Shown piece by piece: positions 7,981 to 17,409 of a stretch of DNA of 63,109 bases (positions are counted from its first letter, which is position 1; the number at the start of each line of letters is the position of its first letter). The notes below the pieces were generated by a model. That model made no database searches and was not told the DNA's origin. It saw only the letters and a program-made list of their open reading frames with translations. The stretch lies in assembly GCA_902572775.1 (NCBI GenBank), contig CACGHF010000002.1:1-63109 (forward strand), given 5' to 3'. Source of the DNA: an uncultured Pelagibacteraceae bacterium. Its GTDB lineage: Bacteria > Pseudomonadota > Alphaproteobacteria > Pelagibacterales > Pelagibacteraceae. A program made the translations under genes and the position numbers.

Positions 7981-8682
7981 ATGATAAGAAACTTTTTATT
8001 TTCAATATTATTTTTCACTGGAATCATCTTCATTTCGATAATTTTTTTACCATCATTTTTTTTACCTAAACAGGTTGTTTTGATTGGGGGTAAGTTAATG
8101 GGCCATTGGGCCAGTTTTTGTTTAAGGTTTGTTCTTTCAGTAAAAATTTCAATCAAAGGAAAAGAAAATATTATTAATAATGAAAAATTTTTTATAGCAG
8201 CATCTCATCAATCAATGTTTGAAACTTTTTATTTACAAACAATCTTTAACTCACCTGTATTTATCCTAAAAAAAGAATTATTGTTAATTCCAATATTTGG
8301 TTGGTACTTAAAAAAAATAGGGTCAATTTCAATAAAAAGAAACAAAGTTACAAAAGATAACTTGGGTTTTTTTGATGATATTTCAAAAATGATGGCTACT
8401 TCTAATAGACCTTTAATTATTTTTCCTCAAGGAACTAGAGTTCCTCCAGATGAAAGACCACCTTTTAAAAAAGGTGCTTCGAGAATTTATGAACAGCTAA
8501 ATGTTACTTGTCAGCCAGTTGCAATTAACTCTGGATATGTGTGGCCTAAAAAAGGTGAGAAAAAATCTAATAGAACTATTACAATCTCTATTCTAAAACC
8601 AATTCCTTCTGGTTTAACAAAAGATAATTTTATTCAAATTCTTGAAAAAAATATTTATTCAGAGTTAGATTTAATTAATTAG
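7981..8682 (+). CDS. plsC: 1-acyl-sn-glycerol-3-phosphate acyltransferase
   Basis: Transfers an acyl chain to lysophosphatidate to make phosphatidate, the precursor of membrane phospholipids. The protein has an N-terminal hydrophobic anchor (residues 4-27), the catalytic H-x4-acidic motif as HQSMFE near residue 70, and FPQGTR near 141, a Glu-to-Gln variant of the usual FPEGTR block. I chose ATG at 7981; an in-frame TTG at 7972 would add three residues. It follows lysA by 12 bp and its stop interlocks by 4 bp with the convergent dnaN. Confidence 0.9.
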   Translation: MIRNFLFSILFFTGIIFISIIFLPSFFLPKQVVLIGGKLMGHWASFCLRFVLSVKISIKGKENIINNEKFFIAASHQSMFETFYLQTIFNSPVFILKKELLLIPIFGWYLKKIGSISIKRNKVTKDNLGFFDDISKMMATSNRPLIIFPQGTRVPPDERPPFKKGASRIYEQLNVTCQPVAINSGYVWPKKGEKKSNRTITISILKPIPSGLTKDNFIQILEKNIYSELDLIN

Positions 8683-9791
8683 CCCTTCATAGGCATAACA
8701 ACAAAAATACTATCAAAATCACCTGGATCTTTTATTAGCGCCGGTGAACCAGTGTCATTAAAGAAAATTTCAACTCTGTCTCCATCTAGTTGTGAAGCAA
8801 CATCTATCAAATATCTAGAGTTAAAACTTATCTCTAGGTCATGATCAAACTTAACACTTAAAGTTTCTTTACCATCACCACTGTTAGTATTATTTACTGA
8901 AAGATCTAGAGTATCTTTAGATAAATTAAATTTCACACCATCTTTTTTATCTAATGAAACAGATGCCACTCTATCAACAGAATTCAAAAATAATTTTAAG
9001 TCTATTTCTAATTTTTTTTGATTATTTTTAGGTATAACTTGAATGTAATTAGGAAATTTTCCATCAATAAGTTTTGAAATTAAAATACTATTATTTAATT
9101 CAAATTTTATTTTTGATTTAACATTTGAAACTTTTACATCTCCATCATAGCTATCTAATAAAGAACAAAGTTGAAAAATTGTTTTTTTAGGTAAAATTAT
9201 TGGATCAAAATCAATTTTTTCTTCTAATCTAACTTTTGAAATAGACATTCTATGACTATCAGTTGCAACTGCGGTTAAATAATTTTTATCCTCAACTTCT
9301 GTTTGATGAAAATATATACCACTTAGATAATGTCTTGTTTCATCATTCGAAACTGAAAATTTACACTTATTTAATAATTTCAAAAGTTGTTTTGATTTAA
9401 TTATAAATTCATTTTGATTAAAATTTTCGTCTGTCAGTGGAAACTCTGTTGCACTTATACAATTCAAATTAAAAATAGATTTTTCAGACTCTACTTGTAA
9501 TTTGCTTATATCTGTTAAAGAAAGATTTATTTTTTTTCCTGAATTAAACTTTCTTATAATATCATACATAATTGATGAAGTTGTGGTCGTTTTGCCCTCC
9601 TCTAGAATCTCTACATTATTTAATTGATGTATAAATATTAAATCTAGATCGGTCGCTGTAATAGTAAGTTTTGAATTACTTGCATCTAACAAAATATTAG
9701 AAAGTATTGGTAATGTACTTCTTTTTTCAATAACTCCTTGGCAATAATTTAATGCTTGCTGAAGGTCTTGTTGATTAACATTAAATTTCAT
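8679..9791 (-). CDS. dnaN: DNA polymerase III beta subunit (sliding clamp)
   Basis: Ring-shaped dimer that tethers the replicative polymerase to DNA. The 370-residue protein has the normal length for three repeated clamp domains. Recognisable blocks are RSTLPILSNILL near residues 23-34, ATDLDL near 46, the middle-domain ATDSHRMS near 173, and the C-terminal hydrophobic pocket end VFVVMPMKG-type tail (FVVMPMKG). The start overlaps the end of dnaA by 11 bp, so dnaA-dnaN are translationally linked. This gene order is the ancestral bacterial one. Confidence 0.96.
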   Translation of the reverse strand: MKFNVNQQDLQQALNYCQGVIEKRSTLPILSNILLDASNSKLTITATDLDLIFIHQLNNVEILEEGKTTTTSSIMYDIIRKFNSGKKINLSLTDISKLQVESEKSIFNLNCISATEFPLTDENFNQNEFIIKSKQLLKLLNKCKFSVSNDETRHYLSGIYFHQTEVEDKNYLTAVATDSHRMSISKVRLEEKIDFDPIILPKKTIFQLCSLLDSYDGDVKVSNVKSKIKFELNNSILISKLIDGKFPNYIQVIPKNNQKKLEIDLKLFLNSVDRVASVSLDKKDGVKFNLSKDTLDLSVNNTNSGDGKETLSVKFDHDLEISFNSRYLIDVASQLDGDRVEIFFNDTGSPALIKDPGDFDSIFVVMPMKG

Positions 9792-11205
9792 TTTCTTTTT
9801 CTTTATTATTATATAAAATCTGATTTTTTAATTTATTTATATTATCCACCATCTCAGGATCTTTTTCTTTTATCTTTTCAATAGTTTTTACTGAATGAAT
9901 TATTGTTGTATGGTCTCGATTAGAAAATTCTCTTCCAATTTCAGGTAATGATTTAGAAGTCAAAATTTTAGTTAAATAAATTGCTGTTTGCCTAGGTCTT
10001 ACTAAATATCGTGATCTTCTAGATGATAACATTTCATTTTTGCTGATTTTAAAAAACTTACAAACAATTGTCTGAATTAGATCTATTGTAACTTTATTTT
10101 CTGCTAAATTTAATAAATCCTTTAAAACTACTTTAGTTTCAGCAAGATTTGGCACTTTGTTGTAGATTCTTGAAAATGAAACAACTCTGTTTATTGCACC
10201 AACTAATTCCCTTACACTTCCAGTTATTTCATTACTTATAAAATCTTGAATTTCTCTAGAAACTTGTAATTGTTCGGAATACAAAGCATTCAATTCTTCA
10301 GTTTTTTTTTCAACTATTTTTTTTCTTAGCTCAAGGTCGGGCTTTTGAATATCAACAACTAATCCACCAGAAAATCTTGATTTAATTCTTTCTTGTATCC
10401 TTGATAATTTGTTTGGTGATCGATCAGCTGATACAATTATTTGAGATCCCTTATCAAGTAATGCATTAAATGTATGAAAGAACTCCTCCTGCATAGCCTC
10501 TTTTCCACTTATAAACTGGATATCATCTATTAATAAAATATCTGTATTTCTAAAATATTCTTTAAACTTTACCATGTCGTTTGATTTAATTGATTTTACA
10601 AACTGATACATGAAACGTTCGGCAGAAATAAACATTACTTTATTATTTTTTTTAAGCTCTAAACCTATTGAATTTAATAAGTGAGTTTTTCCCATTCCAA
10701 CACCACCATAAATATAAAGTGGATTATAATGAGATATATTTTCTGAAACTTTTAAAGAGGCTTCGTAAGCTAATTTATTACTTGAACCTGTTATAAAATT
10801 ATCAAATCTTTTATTTGGATCAATTCTATTATACTGAAGGTAGGAGTCTTTTATAAATGAAACATTTTCATTTATATTTCTCTCTTTAATATTGCTCTCC
10901 TTTAAACTAGTTTCTTGAGTTTTTTCAACTATTTTAAACTCAATTCTAATAATATCTTTTTTGTAAACTTTAATTATTTGTAATATTTGGTCTAAATACC
11001 TTGATGTAATCCAATCTCTAATAAATCTTGTTGGAACTGATAATAATAAATAATTATTGAATTCCTCTACAAAAGAAATCTTTTTTAACCAGCTCTCATA
11101 AACTTCTAAGCCAAGTTTATTTTTCATTTCATTCTGTACTTGCTTCCATTCAAAGCCTTCAGAAGAAAAATTATTAATATTTTTTGTATTTGTTAATTTA
11201 TTCAT
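9781..11205 (-). CDS. dnaA: Chromosomal replication initiator DnaA
   Basis: AAA+ ATPase that binds DnaA boxes and opens the origin. Domain I spans about residues 15-90, a charged Asn/Lys/Glu-rich linker about 91-125, the AAA+ core has Walker A GGVGMGKT at 167-174 and Walker B LLIDDIQF near 227-234, and the C-terminal helix-turn-helix ends in RDHTTIIHS near 433-441. All key motifs are intact in 474 residues. It lies downstream of mutM and rpsT on the same strand and is followed by dnaN. The 312-bp region before its start contains long direct repeats (described separately). Confidence 0.97.
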   Translation of the reverse strand: MNKLTNTKNINNFSSEGFEWKQVQNEMKNKLGLEVYESWLKKISFVEEFNNYLLLSVPTRFIRDWITSRYLDQILQIIKVYKKDIIRIEFKIVEKTQETSLKESNIKERNINENVSFIKDSYLQYNRIDPNKRFDNFITGSSNKLAYEASLKVSENISHYNPLYIYGGVGMGKTHLLNSIGLELKKNNKVMFISAERFMYQFVKSIKSNDMVKFKEYFRNTDILLIDDIQFISGKEAMQEEFFHTFNALLDKGSQIIVSADRSPNKLSRIQERIKSRFSGGLVVDIQKPDLELRKKIVEKKTEELNALYSEQLQVSREIQDFISNEITGSVRELVGAINRVVSFSRIYNKVPNLAETKVVLKDLLNLAENKVTIDLIQTIVCKFFKISKNEMLSSRRSRYLVRPRQTAIYLTKILTSKSLPEIGREFSNRDHTTIIHSVKTIEKIKEKDPEMVDNINKLKNQILYNNKEKENEI

Positions 11206-11517
11206 AACTTAAGGGGAAATCTCAGTTAGAACGATTTAAAAAAATTTGCAACAAGTTAATAAGCAAAATTAAAAAAAAATAAAATCTATGATTGTGATTT
11301 ATAATGTTGCAGATTAATTTTTGTTTAGATAAAAAATTAAAATTTTAAATTGAATCAAATATAGATTGAATCAATAAATTGATTGAATTAAAATTAAATC
11401 AAATATAGATTGAATGACTATAATCCAAATATTTACTAAATCTAAATATAGTAACTTAAGATAAACCTTAAATATATAATGTAGATATCAGGAGTTGTTT
11501 AAAAATCTAGCTAACGT
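11206..11517. other. 312-bp gene-free region between rpsT and dnaA
   Basis: This is the longest gap in the window and is extremely AT-rich. I find no reading frame above about 10 codons. It contains a 25-bp direct repeat with one mismatch at a 44-bp period, four copies of ATTGAAT, and the inverted repeat AATCAA-4-TTGATT (11369-11384). It must also carry the dnaA promoter. No perfect TTATNCACA DnaA box is visible. It could be a dnaA regulatory region or an origin-type element. Confidence 0.6.
11347..11415. repeat. Iteron-like direct repeat upstream of dnaA
   Basis: Two 25-bp copies at 11347-11371 and 11391-11415 differ at one position and share the uninterrupted 19-mer AATCAAATATAGATTGAAT. 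ATTGAAT occurs at 11349, 11365, 11382 and 11409. The copies are 44 bp apart, about four helical turns, so they face the same side of the DNA. Confidence 0.75.
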
Positions 11518-11778
11518 TTAGATTGCAGTAATTTTTTTTGTTATTCTAGAAACATTTCTAGAAGCATTTTGTTTTTTTATTATTCCTGTTTTTGCAATTT
11601 TCATCAACTCAGAGTTTAACTTTGGTAGAAATTTAAGAGCTTCATCTTTCTTTTTATCATCAATTAGAAGGTTCATTTTCTTAAGAGCGTTTCTAAACCT
11701 GCTCTTTCTAGCTTTATTTACAGCTGTTTGTTTAGAAATTCTTCTAATTCTCTTAATTGCTGATTTTGTGTTTGCCAT
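11518..11778 (-). CDS. rpsT: 30S ribosomal protein S20
   Basis: Primary 16S rRNA-binding protein of the small subunit. I set the start at ATG 11778 because the protein then begins MANTKSAIKRIRR, the universal S20 N-terminus, and has the normal 86 residues; the frame stays open upstream for another 24 codons inside mutM but this has no family support. The sequence is Lys/Arg-rich and helical throughout. It is placed between mutM and dnaA, an order shared by many alphaproteobacteria. No Shine-Dalgarno sequence is evident before the ATG. Confidence 0.95.
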   Translation of the reverse strand: MANTKSAIKRIRRISKQTAVNKARKSRFRNALKKMNLLIDDKKKDEALKFLPKLNSELMKIAKTGIIKKQNASRNVSRITKKITAI

Positions 11779-11828
11779 CTGCGCAGGGGTATAACTTGAG
11801 AATTTAAAGTGGTCAACTAAATATTTAA

Positions 11829-12692
11829 CTATTTTTGACAAGAAATACAAAAAAAAGTTGATCTATTTGATGTTATTTTTTTTTTTATAATACCCTTGCA
11901 CTGCGTACGCTTACAACCAGTGCCGTCTTGCTGATAAACTTTAAACTCTTTTTGAAAGTTACCTTTGTTGCCTGAAATATCTTTAAAATCTCTTATACTT
12001 GAACCTCCCTTATTAATTGCCTGTTGAAGTATTTTCTTAGAATTTAAAATAATATTTAAACATTCATTTTTGTTAAGTCTTTTTGCCTTTTTAAATGGAT
12101 TTATTTTACTAGCGAAAAGAATTTCACTTGCATAAATATTACCTATTCCAGAAACAAATCTCTGATCAAGTAAGAAACTTTTTATATCCTTATTTTTTTT
12201 CTTAAAATAATTAACTACATAATTTAAGTTAAATTTATCACTAAATGGTTCAGGTCCCATTGATTTAAATCTTCTCTGTAGATCTTGATAATTTTTAATG
12301 ATTTCAAAAAATCCAAAACGTCTTGGATCATTATAAATTACTTTCAAGCTATTAAATACAAACTCTGCATGATTGTGTTTTTTTGGTAAAAAAGGTGAAT
12401 GATAAAAACTAGTATTCGTAAATTTTAGAGGCTTTTTCTTATCAAGAATATGAATTGTTCCTGACATACCTAAATGGATTAAACAATAATCTTCATTTTG
12501 AAAATGGATAATCAAATATTTAGAAAATCTACTAACTTCAATTATTTTTTTATTTTTAAGAAAACTTTCAAAATCACTTGGTATTTTAAACCTTAAATTC
12601 CTATTTCTAATTATTACTTTTTTTATGCTTTTTTTTTTGATCTTTTTATGAAGGGATTGTCTAACAATTTCTACTTCTGGTAATTCTGGCAT
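11829..12692 (-). CDS. mutM: Formamidopyrimidine-DNA glycosylase
   Basis: Base-excision repair enzyme that removes 8-oxoguanine and formamidopyrimidines. The 287-residue protein begins MPELPEVEIVRQ, whose Pro2 is the catalytic amine and Glu3 the acid. The helix-two-turn-helix DQRFVSGIGNIYASEILF lies near residues 166-183. The C-terminal zinc finger has its four cysteines in GTGCKRTQCKG and FFCISCQK. The stop lies 50 bp before the S20 start. It is divergent from ubiE with a 29-bp gap. Confidence 0.96.
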   Translation of the reverse strand: MPELPEVEIVRQSLHKKIKKKSIKKVIIRNRNLRFKIPSDFESFLKNKKIIEVSRFSKYLIIHFQNEDYCLIHLGMSGTIHILDKKKPLKFTNTSFYHSPFLPKKHNHAEFVFNSLKVIYNDPRRFGFFEIIKNYQDLQRRFKSMGPEPFSDKFNLNYVVNYFKKKNKDIKSFLLDQRFVSGIGNIYASEILFASKINPFKKAKRLNKNECLNIILNSKKILQQAINKGGSSIRDFKDISGNKGNFQKEFKVYQQDGTGCKRTQCKGIIKKKITSNRSTFFCISCQK

Positions 12693-12721
12693 TTGATACT
12701 ATATTCAATATATATTTTTTT

Positions 12722-13426
12722 ATGCAACAAAATCTTCAAAATAAACAAGGACTTGTAGAAAATGTGTTTAATAAGGTCTACAACAAATATGACTTGATGA
12801 ATGACTTTATGTCTATGGGTGTACATAGATATTGGAAAAAAAGTTTAATCAATATGATGAATCCGATAGTTAGTAGAAAATTAATAGATGTTGCGTGTGG
12901 GACGGGTGATGTTGGAAAGTTATTTTTAGATAGCACAAATAAAGAGGCTGAAATTACTTGTGTAGACCCTAATAAAGGGATGGTGAGTCAGGGAAAACAA
13001 AAATTATCAAATTATAAAAATGTAAAATGGGTTATTTCACCAGCAGAAAAATTACCTATAGCGGATAACTCATTTGATTATTACACTATTAGCTTTGGAC
13101 TAAGAAATACAAAAAATTTAAATAAAGCTCTTTCAGAAGCTTATAGAGTTTTAAAGCCCGGCGGGCGATATCTATGTCTAGAATTTTCTAAGATTCAAAA
13201 TTCAAATCTTGATTTTATGTATAAAAATTATTCAAAACTCATTCCTATTATTGGTCAGTTTGTAGTTGGAGAAAAAGAACCTTACGAATATTTAATCAAA
13301 AGTATTGAACAATTTATTAATCAAGATGAATTAATAGAGTTAATGGGAAAAAATAATTTTCACAAATGTTCTTATAGAAATCTTTCTGGTGGTATTGTTT
13401 CAATTCATAGTGGTTGGAAAATTTAA
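12722..13426 (+). CDS. ubiE: Ubiquinone/menaquinone C-methyltransferase UbiE
   Basis: SAM-dependent C-methyltransferase of ubiquinone synthesis. The 234-residue protein has the family's N-terminal YDLMNDFMSMGVHRYWK, SAM motif I DVACGTGDVG near residues 58-67, VDPNKGM near 80, and FGLRNTKN near 124. Its TAA stop shares one base with the ubiB ATG. The pairing ubiE-ubiB after divergent mutM is the standard alphaproteobacterial arrangement. Confidence 0.96.
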   Translation: MQQNLQNKQGLVENVFNKVYNKYDLMNDFMSMGVHRYWKKSLINMMNPIVSRKLIDVACGTGDVGKLFLDSTNKEAEITCVDPNKGMVSQGKQKLSNYKNVKWVISPAEKLPIADNSFDYYTISFGLRNTKNLNKALSEAYRVLKPGGRYLCLEFSKIQNSNLDFMYKNYSKLIPIIGQFVVGEKEPYEYLIKSIEQFINQDELIELMGKNNFHKCSYRNLSGGIVSIHSGWKI

Positions 13427-14994
13427 TGATTAAAAAACTTATTACTTTATTTAAATTAGGAAGAAAAATTGCCAGATCAGATATTCTAAAAATTGCATCA
13501 AAATTTAAAAAACCTCCATTAGCTGTAACAATATTATTCCAAATTTTATCTATTTCTTTTGAAAAAAAGGAACAAAATAATTTAATTGAGGATGATGGTG
13601 AAAGACTATCTAGGTCTTTAGAATCTATGGGTACAACTTTCATCAAACTTGGTCAATTTCTTGCTACTAGACCTGATATAATTGGAGAAGAATTATCTTT
13701 AAAGCTAGAAAAACTTCAAGATCGATTACCCCCTTTTTCAATTCATGAAGCAAAAGATATTATTAAAGAAGATCTTGGAGTTGATGCATTTAATTCAATA
13801 ATTGATTTAAGTGAACCAGTTGCTGCTGCATCAATTGCACAAGTTCATAAAGCAAAAATAAATGACAATGGAACAATTAAAGATGTAGCTATAAAAATCT
13901 TAAGACCAAATATAAAAAAAATATTCAATGAAGAAATAGATGCAATGATGTTATTTGCATTTATTATTGAGTCATTTGTAAAAAAAACAAAAAGATTAAA
14001 ACTTGTTGAAGTTGTTTTTTTACTTAAAGAAATAACTAATCTTGAAATGGATTTAAGATTCGAAGCTGCTGCGGCTAATGAATATGCTGAAAATACTAAA
14101 AATGATGCTGGATTTAAAGTTCCTGAAATTTATTGGAATTTTACTAGTGAAAATGTAATGACTTTAGATTGGATAGACGGAATTTCAATAAGAGAAGCTG
14201 AGGAGCTAAAGAAAAGAAATTTAGATACTAATAAAATAGCTGAAGATATTATCCAACATTTTTTAAGGCATGCTGTAAGAGATGGTTTTTTTCATGCAGA
14301 TATGCATCAAGGAAATATTTTTGTTGATAATAGTGGTCAAATTGTACCTATAGATTTTGGGATTATGGGCAGGTTAGACAAACTAAGTAAAAGGTTTTTA
14401 GCAGAAATTTTATTCGGATTTATTCAAAGAGATTATCGTAAAGTAGCTGAGGTTCACTTAGTGGCCGGATTAGTTCCTAAAGAAGTACCAATCGATGATC
14501 TAGCTCAAGCTTTGAGATCAATTGGTGAGCCTATATTTGGTCAGGAAGTAAAAGATATTTCAGGAGGTAAATTACTCAAACAATTGTTTGATGTAACAGA
14601 AAAGTTCAATATGCAAACCCAACCCCAATTATTAATGTTGCAAAAAACTATGGTTGTTGTTGAAGGTGTAGCAAGAAAGTTAAATCCAAACACAAATATT
14701 TGGACAACTTCAAAGCCTGTACTAGAAAATTGGCTTAAAGAAACAAAAGATCCAATTAATAATTTAAATGAAACTTTAAAAAATACATCTGAAGTGATTA
14801 AACGTTTACCAGAATTTCCTGAGATTATGGATAAAGCAAATCAAGCATTAACGTTTTTAGCTAGCGGTCAAATTCCACAAAATTCAAATTCCTACACCGC
14901 TCTGAATGATAAGAAATCAGAAATGATGGCATTTAGAAATCAATCTATTATTGGTTTATTACTTCTTGTAATTTTTGGCCTTATAGTATTTTAA
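13426..14994 (+). CDS. ubiB: Ubiquinone biosynthesis protein UbiB (atypical kinase fold)
   Basis: ABC1/ADCK-family protein needed for ubiquinone synthesis, thought to use ATP to help extract lipid intermediates from the membrane. From ATG 13426 it has 522 residues; an in-frame ATG four codons upstream overlaps ubiE and seems less likely. It shows the KxGQ motif FIKLGQFLATRPD, the Ala-rich nucleotide loop AAASIAQVHKA, the VAIKILRP lysine, HADMHQGN and the metal-binding IDFGIMG. A C-terminal membrane helix (residues about 505-520) anchors it. Confidence 0.95.
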   Translation: MIKKLITLFKLGRKIARSDILKIASKFKKPPLAVTILFQILSISFEKKEQNNLIEDDGERLSRSLESMGTTFIKLGQFLATRPDIIGEELSLKLEKLQDRLPPFSIHEAKDIIKEDLGVDAFNSIIDLSEPVAAASIAQVHKAKINDNGTIKDVAIKILRPNIKKIFNEEIDAMMLFAFIIESFVKKTKRLKLVEVVFLLKEITNLEMDLRFEAAAANEYAENTKNDAGFKVPEIYWNFTSENVMTLDWIDGISIREAEELKKRNLDTNKIAEDIIQHFLRHAVRDGFFHADMHQGNIFVDNSGQIVPIDFGIMGRLDKLSKRFLAEILFGFIQRDYRKVAEVHLVAGLVPKEVPIDDLAQALRSIGEPIFGQEVKDISGGKLLKQLFDVTEKFNMQTQPQLLMLQKTMVVVEGVARKLNPNTNIWTTSKPVLENWLKETKDPINNLNETLKNTSEVIKRLPEFPEIMDKANQALTFLASGQIPQNSNSYTALNDKKSEMMAFRNQSIIGLLLLVIFGLIVF

Positions 14995-15002
14995 TTCTGC
15001 AG

Positions 15003-16208
15003 ATGAAAAATTTGTTAAATAAAAAAATACTATTTATTATCTGTGGAGGAATATCTGCTTATAAAAGTCTTGAAACAATTAGGCTTTTTAAAAAGAATGG
15101 TGCAGATATAAAGACAATTCTTACAACAAGTGCAAAAGAGTTTGTAACTCCACTTTCAATAACATCACTTTCTCAAGGTAAAGTTTATAGTGATTTATTT
15201 AGTTTAGAAAATGAGGCTGAAATGGATCATATTTCACTTTCAAGATGGGCAGATATAATTGTAATTGCACCTGCAACGGCAAATACAATTTCAAAACTGG
15301 CTCAAGGAACAACTGATGATTTAGCGTCTACTGTCGTTTTGGCTTCTGATAAAGACATTATTTTAGCACCAGCAATGAATGTAAGAATGTGGGAGCATCC
15401 ATCAACTAAAACAAATATAAAAAAATTAAAAGGGTTTGGATATAAACTAATAGGTCCAGAGGTTGGTGATATGGCATGTGGTGAATATGGAGAGGGTAAA
15501 ATGTCAGACCCATCAGTAATTGCTGAAGAAATTGATAAATATTTCTTAACTCAAAAAAATAACAAAAAATTTAAAGCATTAGTTACAGCAGGTCCAACTA
15601 ATGAGTACATAGATCCAGTTCGTTTTATTACAAATAAATCAAGTGGCAAACAAGGATATGAATTAGCAAAATCATTATCCAAAAAAGGTTTTGATACAAC
15701 ATTAATATCAGGTCCAACTAATCTTGAAATAACCAAAGATATTAATCTTATAAAAGTTGAAACAGCAGATGAAATGTTAGTTGCTACTCAAGAAAATTTA
15801 CCTGTTGATGTGGCAATTTTTTCTGCTGCAGTAGCTGATTTTAAAATTAATAAAAAGTATGAAAATAAAATTAAAAAACAAGAGAATTTAAACTTAAATT
15901 TAGAAAAGAATGTAGACATACTTCATTATGTTTCTAACCATAACTCCATGAGACCTGAACTTGTAATAGGATTTGCAGCAGAAACCAATCAGATCGATAA
16001 AAATGCAGAAGAGAAATTAAACAAAAAAAATTGTGACTGGATAATTTCTAATGATGTATCAAATAAAGATATAGGATTTAATTCTGATTATAATGAGGTA
16101 ACAATTCATTATAAAAACAAAAACGTTAAAAAAGAAAAACTTTCGTACAAAAAAAAATCTGGAATTTCTAATGAAATAGTTGATAGAATAATTGATCAAT
16201 TAAATTAA
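15003..16208 (+). CDS. coaBC: Phosphopantothenoylcysteine decarboxylase / phosphopantothenate-cysteine ligase
   Basis: Bifunctional coenzyme A enzyme. The N-terminal flavodoxin-like CoaC half carries CGGISAYKS near residues 12-20, ATANTISKLAQG near 98, PAMNVRMWEHP near 123 and the active cysteine in MACGEYGEGKM near 157. The C-terminal CoaB half begins near residue 187 with LVTAGPTNEYIDPVR and contains the NKSSGKQGYELAK motif and an AAVADF block. The 401-residue length is normal. Its stop overlaps the dut ATG by one base. Confidence 0.96.
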   Translation: MKNLLNKKILFIICGGISAYKSLETIRLFKKNGADIKTILTTSAKEFVTPLSITSLSQGKVYSDLFSLENEAEMDHISLSRWADIIVIAPATANTISKLAQGTTDDLASTVVLASDKDIILAPAMNVRMWEHPSTKTNIKKLKGFGYKLIGPEVGDMACGEYGEGKMSDPSVIAEEIDKYFLTQKNNKKFKALVTAGPTNEYIDPVRFITNKSSGKQGYELAKSLSKKGFDTTLISGPTNLEITKDINLIKVETADEMLVATQENLPVDVAIFSAAVADFKINKKYENKIKKQENLNLNLEKNVDILHYVSNHNSMRPELVIGFAAETNQIDKNAEEKLNKKNCDWIISNDVSNKDIGFNSDYNEVTIHYKNKNVKKEKLSYKKKSGISNEIVDRIIDQLN

Positions 16209-16645
16209 TGACAAAAGTTCTTATCAAAAAGTTAGACCCTGCAGTTGAACTACCTGCTTACAAAACAGAAGGTGCATCAGGTATGGATTTGATGGCACTA
16301 GTAAAAAAACCCATTAATCTTAAACCAAACTCATCATGCTTAGTTCCAACAGGGCTTGCTGTTGCATTTTCAAGTGATTTCGAAATCCAAATAAGACCAA
16401 GATCCGGTTTAGCTGCAAAGAATAATATAAGTGTTTTAAATACACCTGGAACTATTGATAGTGATTACAGGGGAGAAATAAAAGTAATTCTTTTTAATCA
16501 CGGGAAAAATGATTTCTTGATAAATAATAAAGATAGAATAGCACAAATGATTTTAACTCCTGTAATTAAAATGGATCTTGAGGAAACTGATGATCTACCA
16601 GAAACAATTAGAGGAACAGGTGGTTTTGGCTCTACTGGAAAATGA
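16208..16645 (+). CDS. dut: dUTP diphosphatase
   Basis: Trimeric dUTPase that removes dUTP and supplies dUMP for thymidylate synthesis. In 145 residues all five motifs are present in order: GASGMDLMA (1), RPRSGLAAKN (2), NTPGTIDSDYRGEIKV (3), DRIAQMIL (4) and the C-terminal RGTGGFGSTG (5). Translation is coupled to coaBC before it and, through an ATGA overlap, to the E1-like gene after it. coaBC-dut is a widely conserved pair. Confidence 0.97.
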   Translation: MTKVLIKKLDPAVELPAYKTEGASGMDLMALVKKPINLKPNSSCLVPTGLAVAFSSDFEIQIRPRSGLAAKNNISVLNTPGTIDSDYRGEIKVILFNHGKNDFLINNKDRIAQMILTPVIKMDLEETDDLPETIRGTGGFGSTGK

Positions 16646-17409
16646 GCAAAAATTTAAGCAAAAAAGAAATAGATAAATTTTCTAGACAAATAATTTTAAA
16701 AAACATAGGTCCATTAGGACAAAAAAAAATCCTAGACTCAAAGGTTTTGATAATTGGAATGGGTGGTCTGGGATGTCCAGCGGCTGATTTTTTAACCCGA
16801 TCCGGCATTGGAAAACTAGGAATTGTTGATCATGACACCGTTAGCCTATCAAATATTCATAGACAAAGTTTATATGATGAAAAAGATTTAAATCACTCAA
16901 AAGTTATAATTGCCAAAAAAAAACTAAATAGAATAAACCAAAAAACAAAAATAAATCTTTATAACTTTAAAATGGATAGAGTAAAATTTGAAAAAATAAT
17001 AAAAAATTATGACTTTATTATTGATGGTACTGACAATTTTGAAAGTAAATTTTTAATAAATGATTTAAGTTTAAAATATAAAAAATTTCTTGTGACTGGA
17101 GCAATTAGTAAATTTGATGGTCATATTTTTACTTTTGATTTTATAGATAAAAATACTCCTTCTTTACGAGACTTCTATCAAGAGGAAGCTATTACTGATG
17201 AAATATTAAACTGTGAATATGAAGGAATATTGGGACCAGTAGCAGGAACTATTGGAACAATGCTAGCTAATGAAGTTTTAAAAAAAATATTAAAAATTGG
17301 TCAAAATTTAAATGGATTTATTCTTATTATAGATTTATTAAATTTAAACTTTAGAAAAGTTAAATTAAATAAAATAAAGAAAAGTGAAAATAAAAAATCT
17401 AATAAATAA
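16642..17409 (+). CDS. MoeB/ThiF-family adenylyltransferase (E1-like)
   Basis: E1-like enzyme that adenylates the C-terminal glycine of a small sulfur-carrier protein (MoaD, ThiS or similar). The nucleotide motif GMGGLGCPAADFL lies near residues 38-50, DHDTVSLSNIHRQ near 61-73 with the catalytic Arg, and DGTDNFESKFLIND near 128-141. The conserved cysteine region is NCEYEGILGPVAG near 189. The two CxxC zinc pairs of E. coli MoeB are not seen. Which carrier it serves is unclear, and no moaD or thiS lies in the window. Confidence 0.85.
   Translation: MSKNLSKKEIDKFSRQIILKNIGPLGQKKILDSKVLIIGMGGLGCPAADFLTRSGIGKLGIVDHDTVSLSNIHRQSLYDEKDLNHSKVIIAKKKLNRINQKTKINLYNFKMDRVKFEKIIKNYDFIIDGTDNFESKFLINDLSLKYKKFLVTGAISKFDGHIFTFDFIDKNTPSLRDFYQEEAITDEILNCEYEGILGPVAGTIGTMLANEVLKKILKIGQNLNGFILIIDLLNLNFRKVKLNKIKKSENKKSNK

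Noticed and set aside
9842..9850. TTATCCACC, one mismatch from a DnaA box
   Set aside because: Single copy inside the dnaA coding end; no cluster of boxes nearby.
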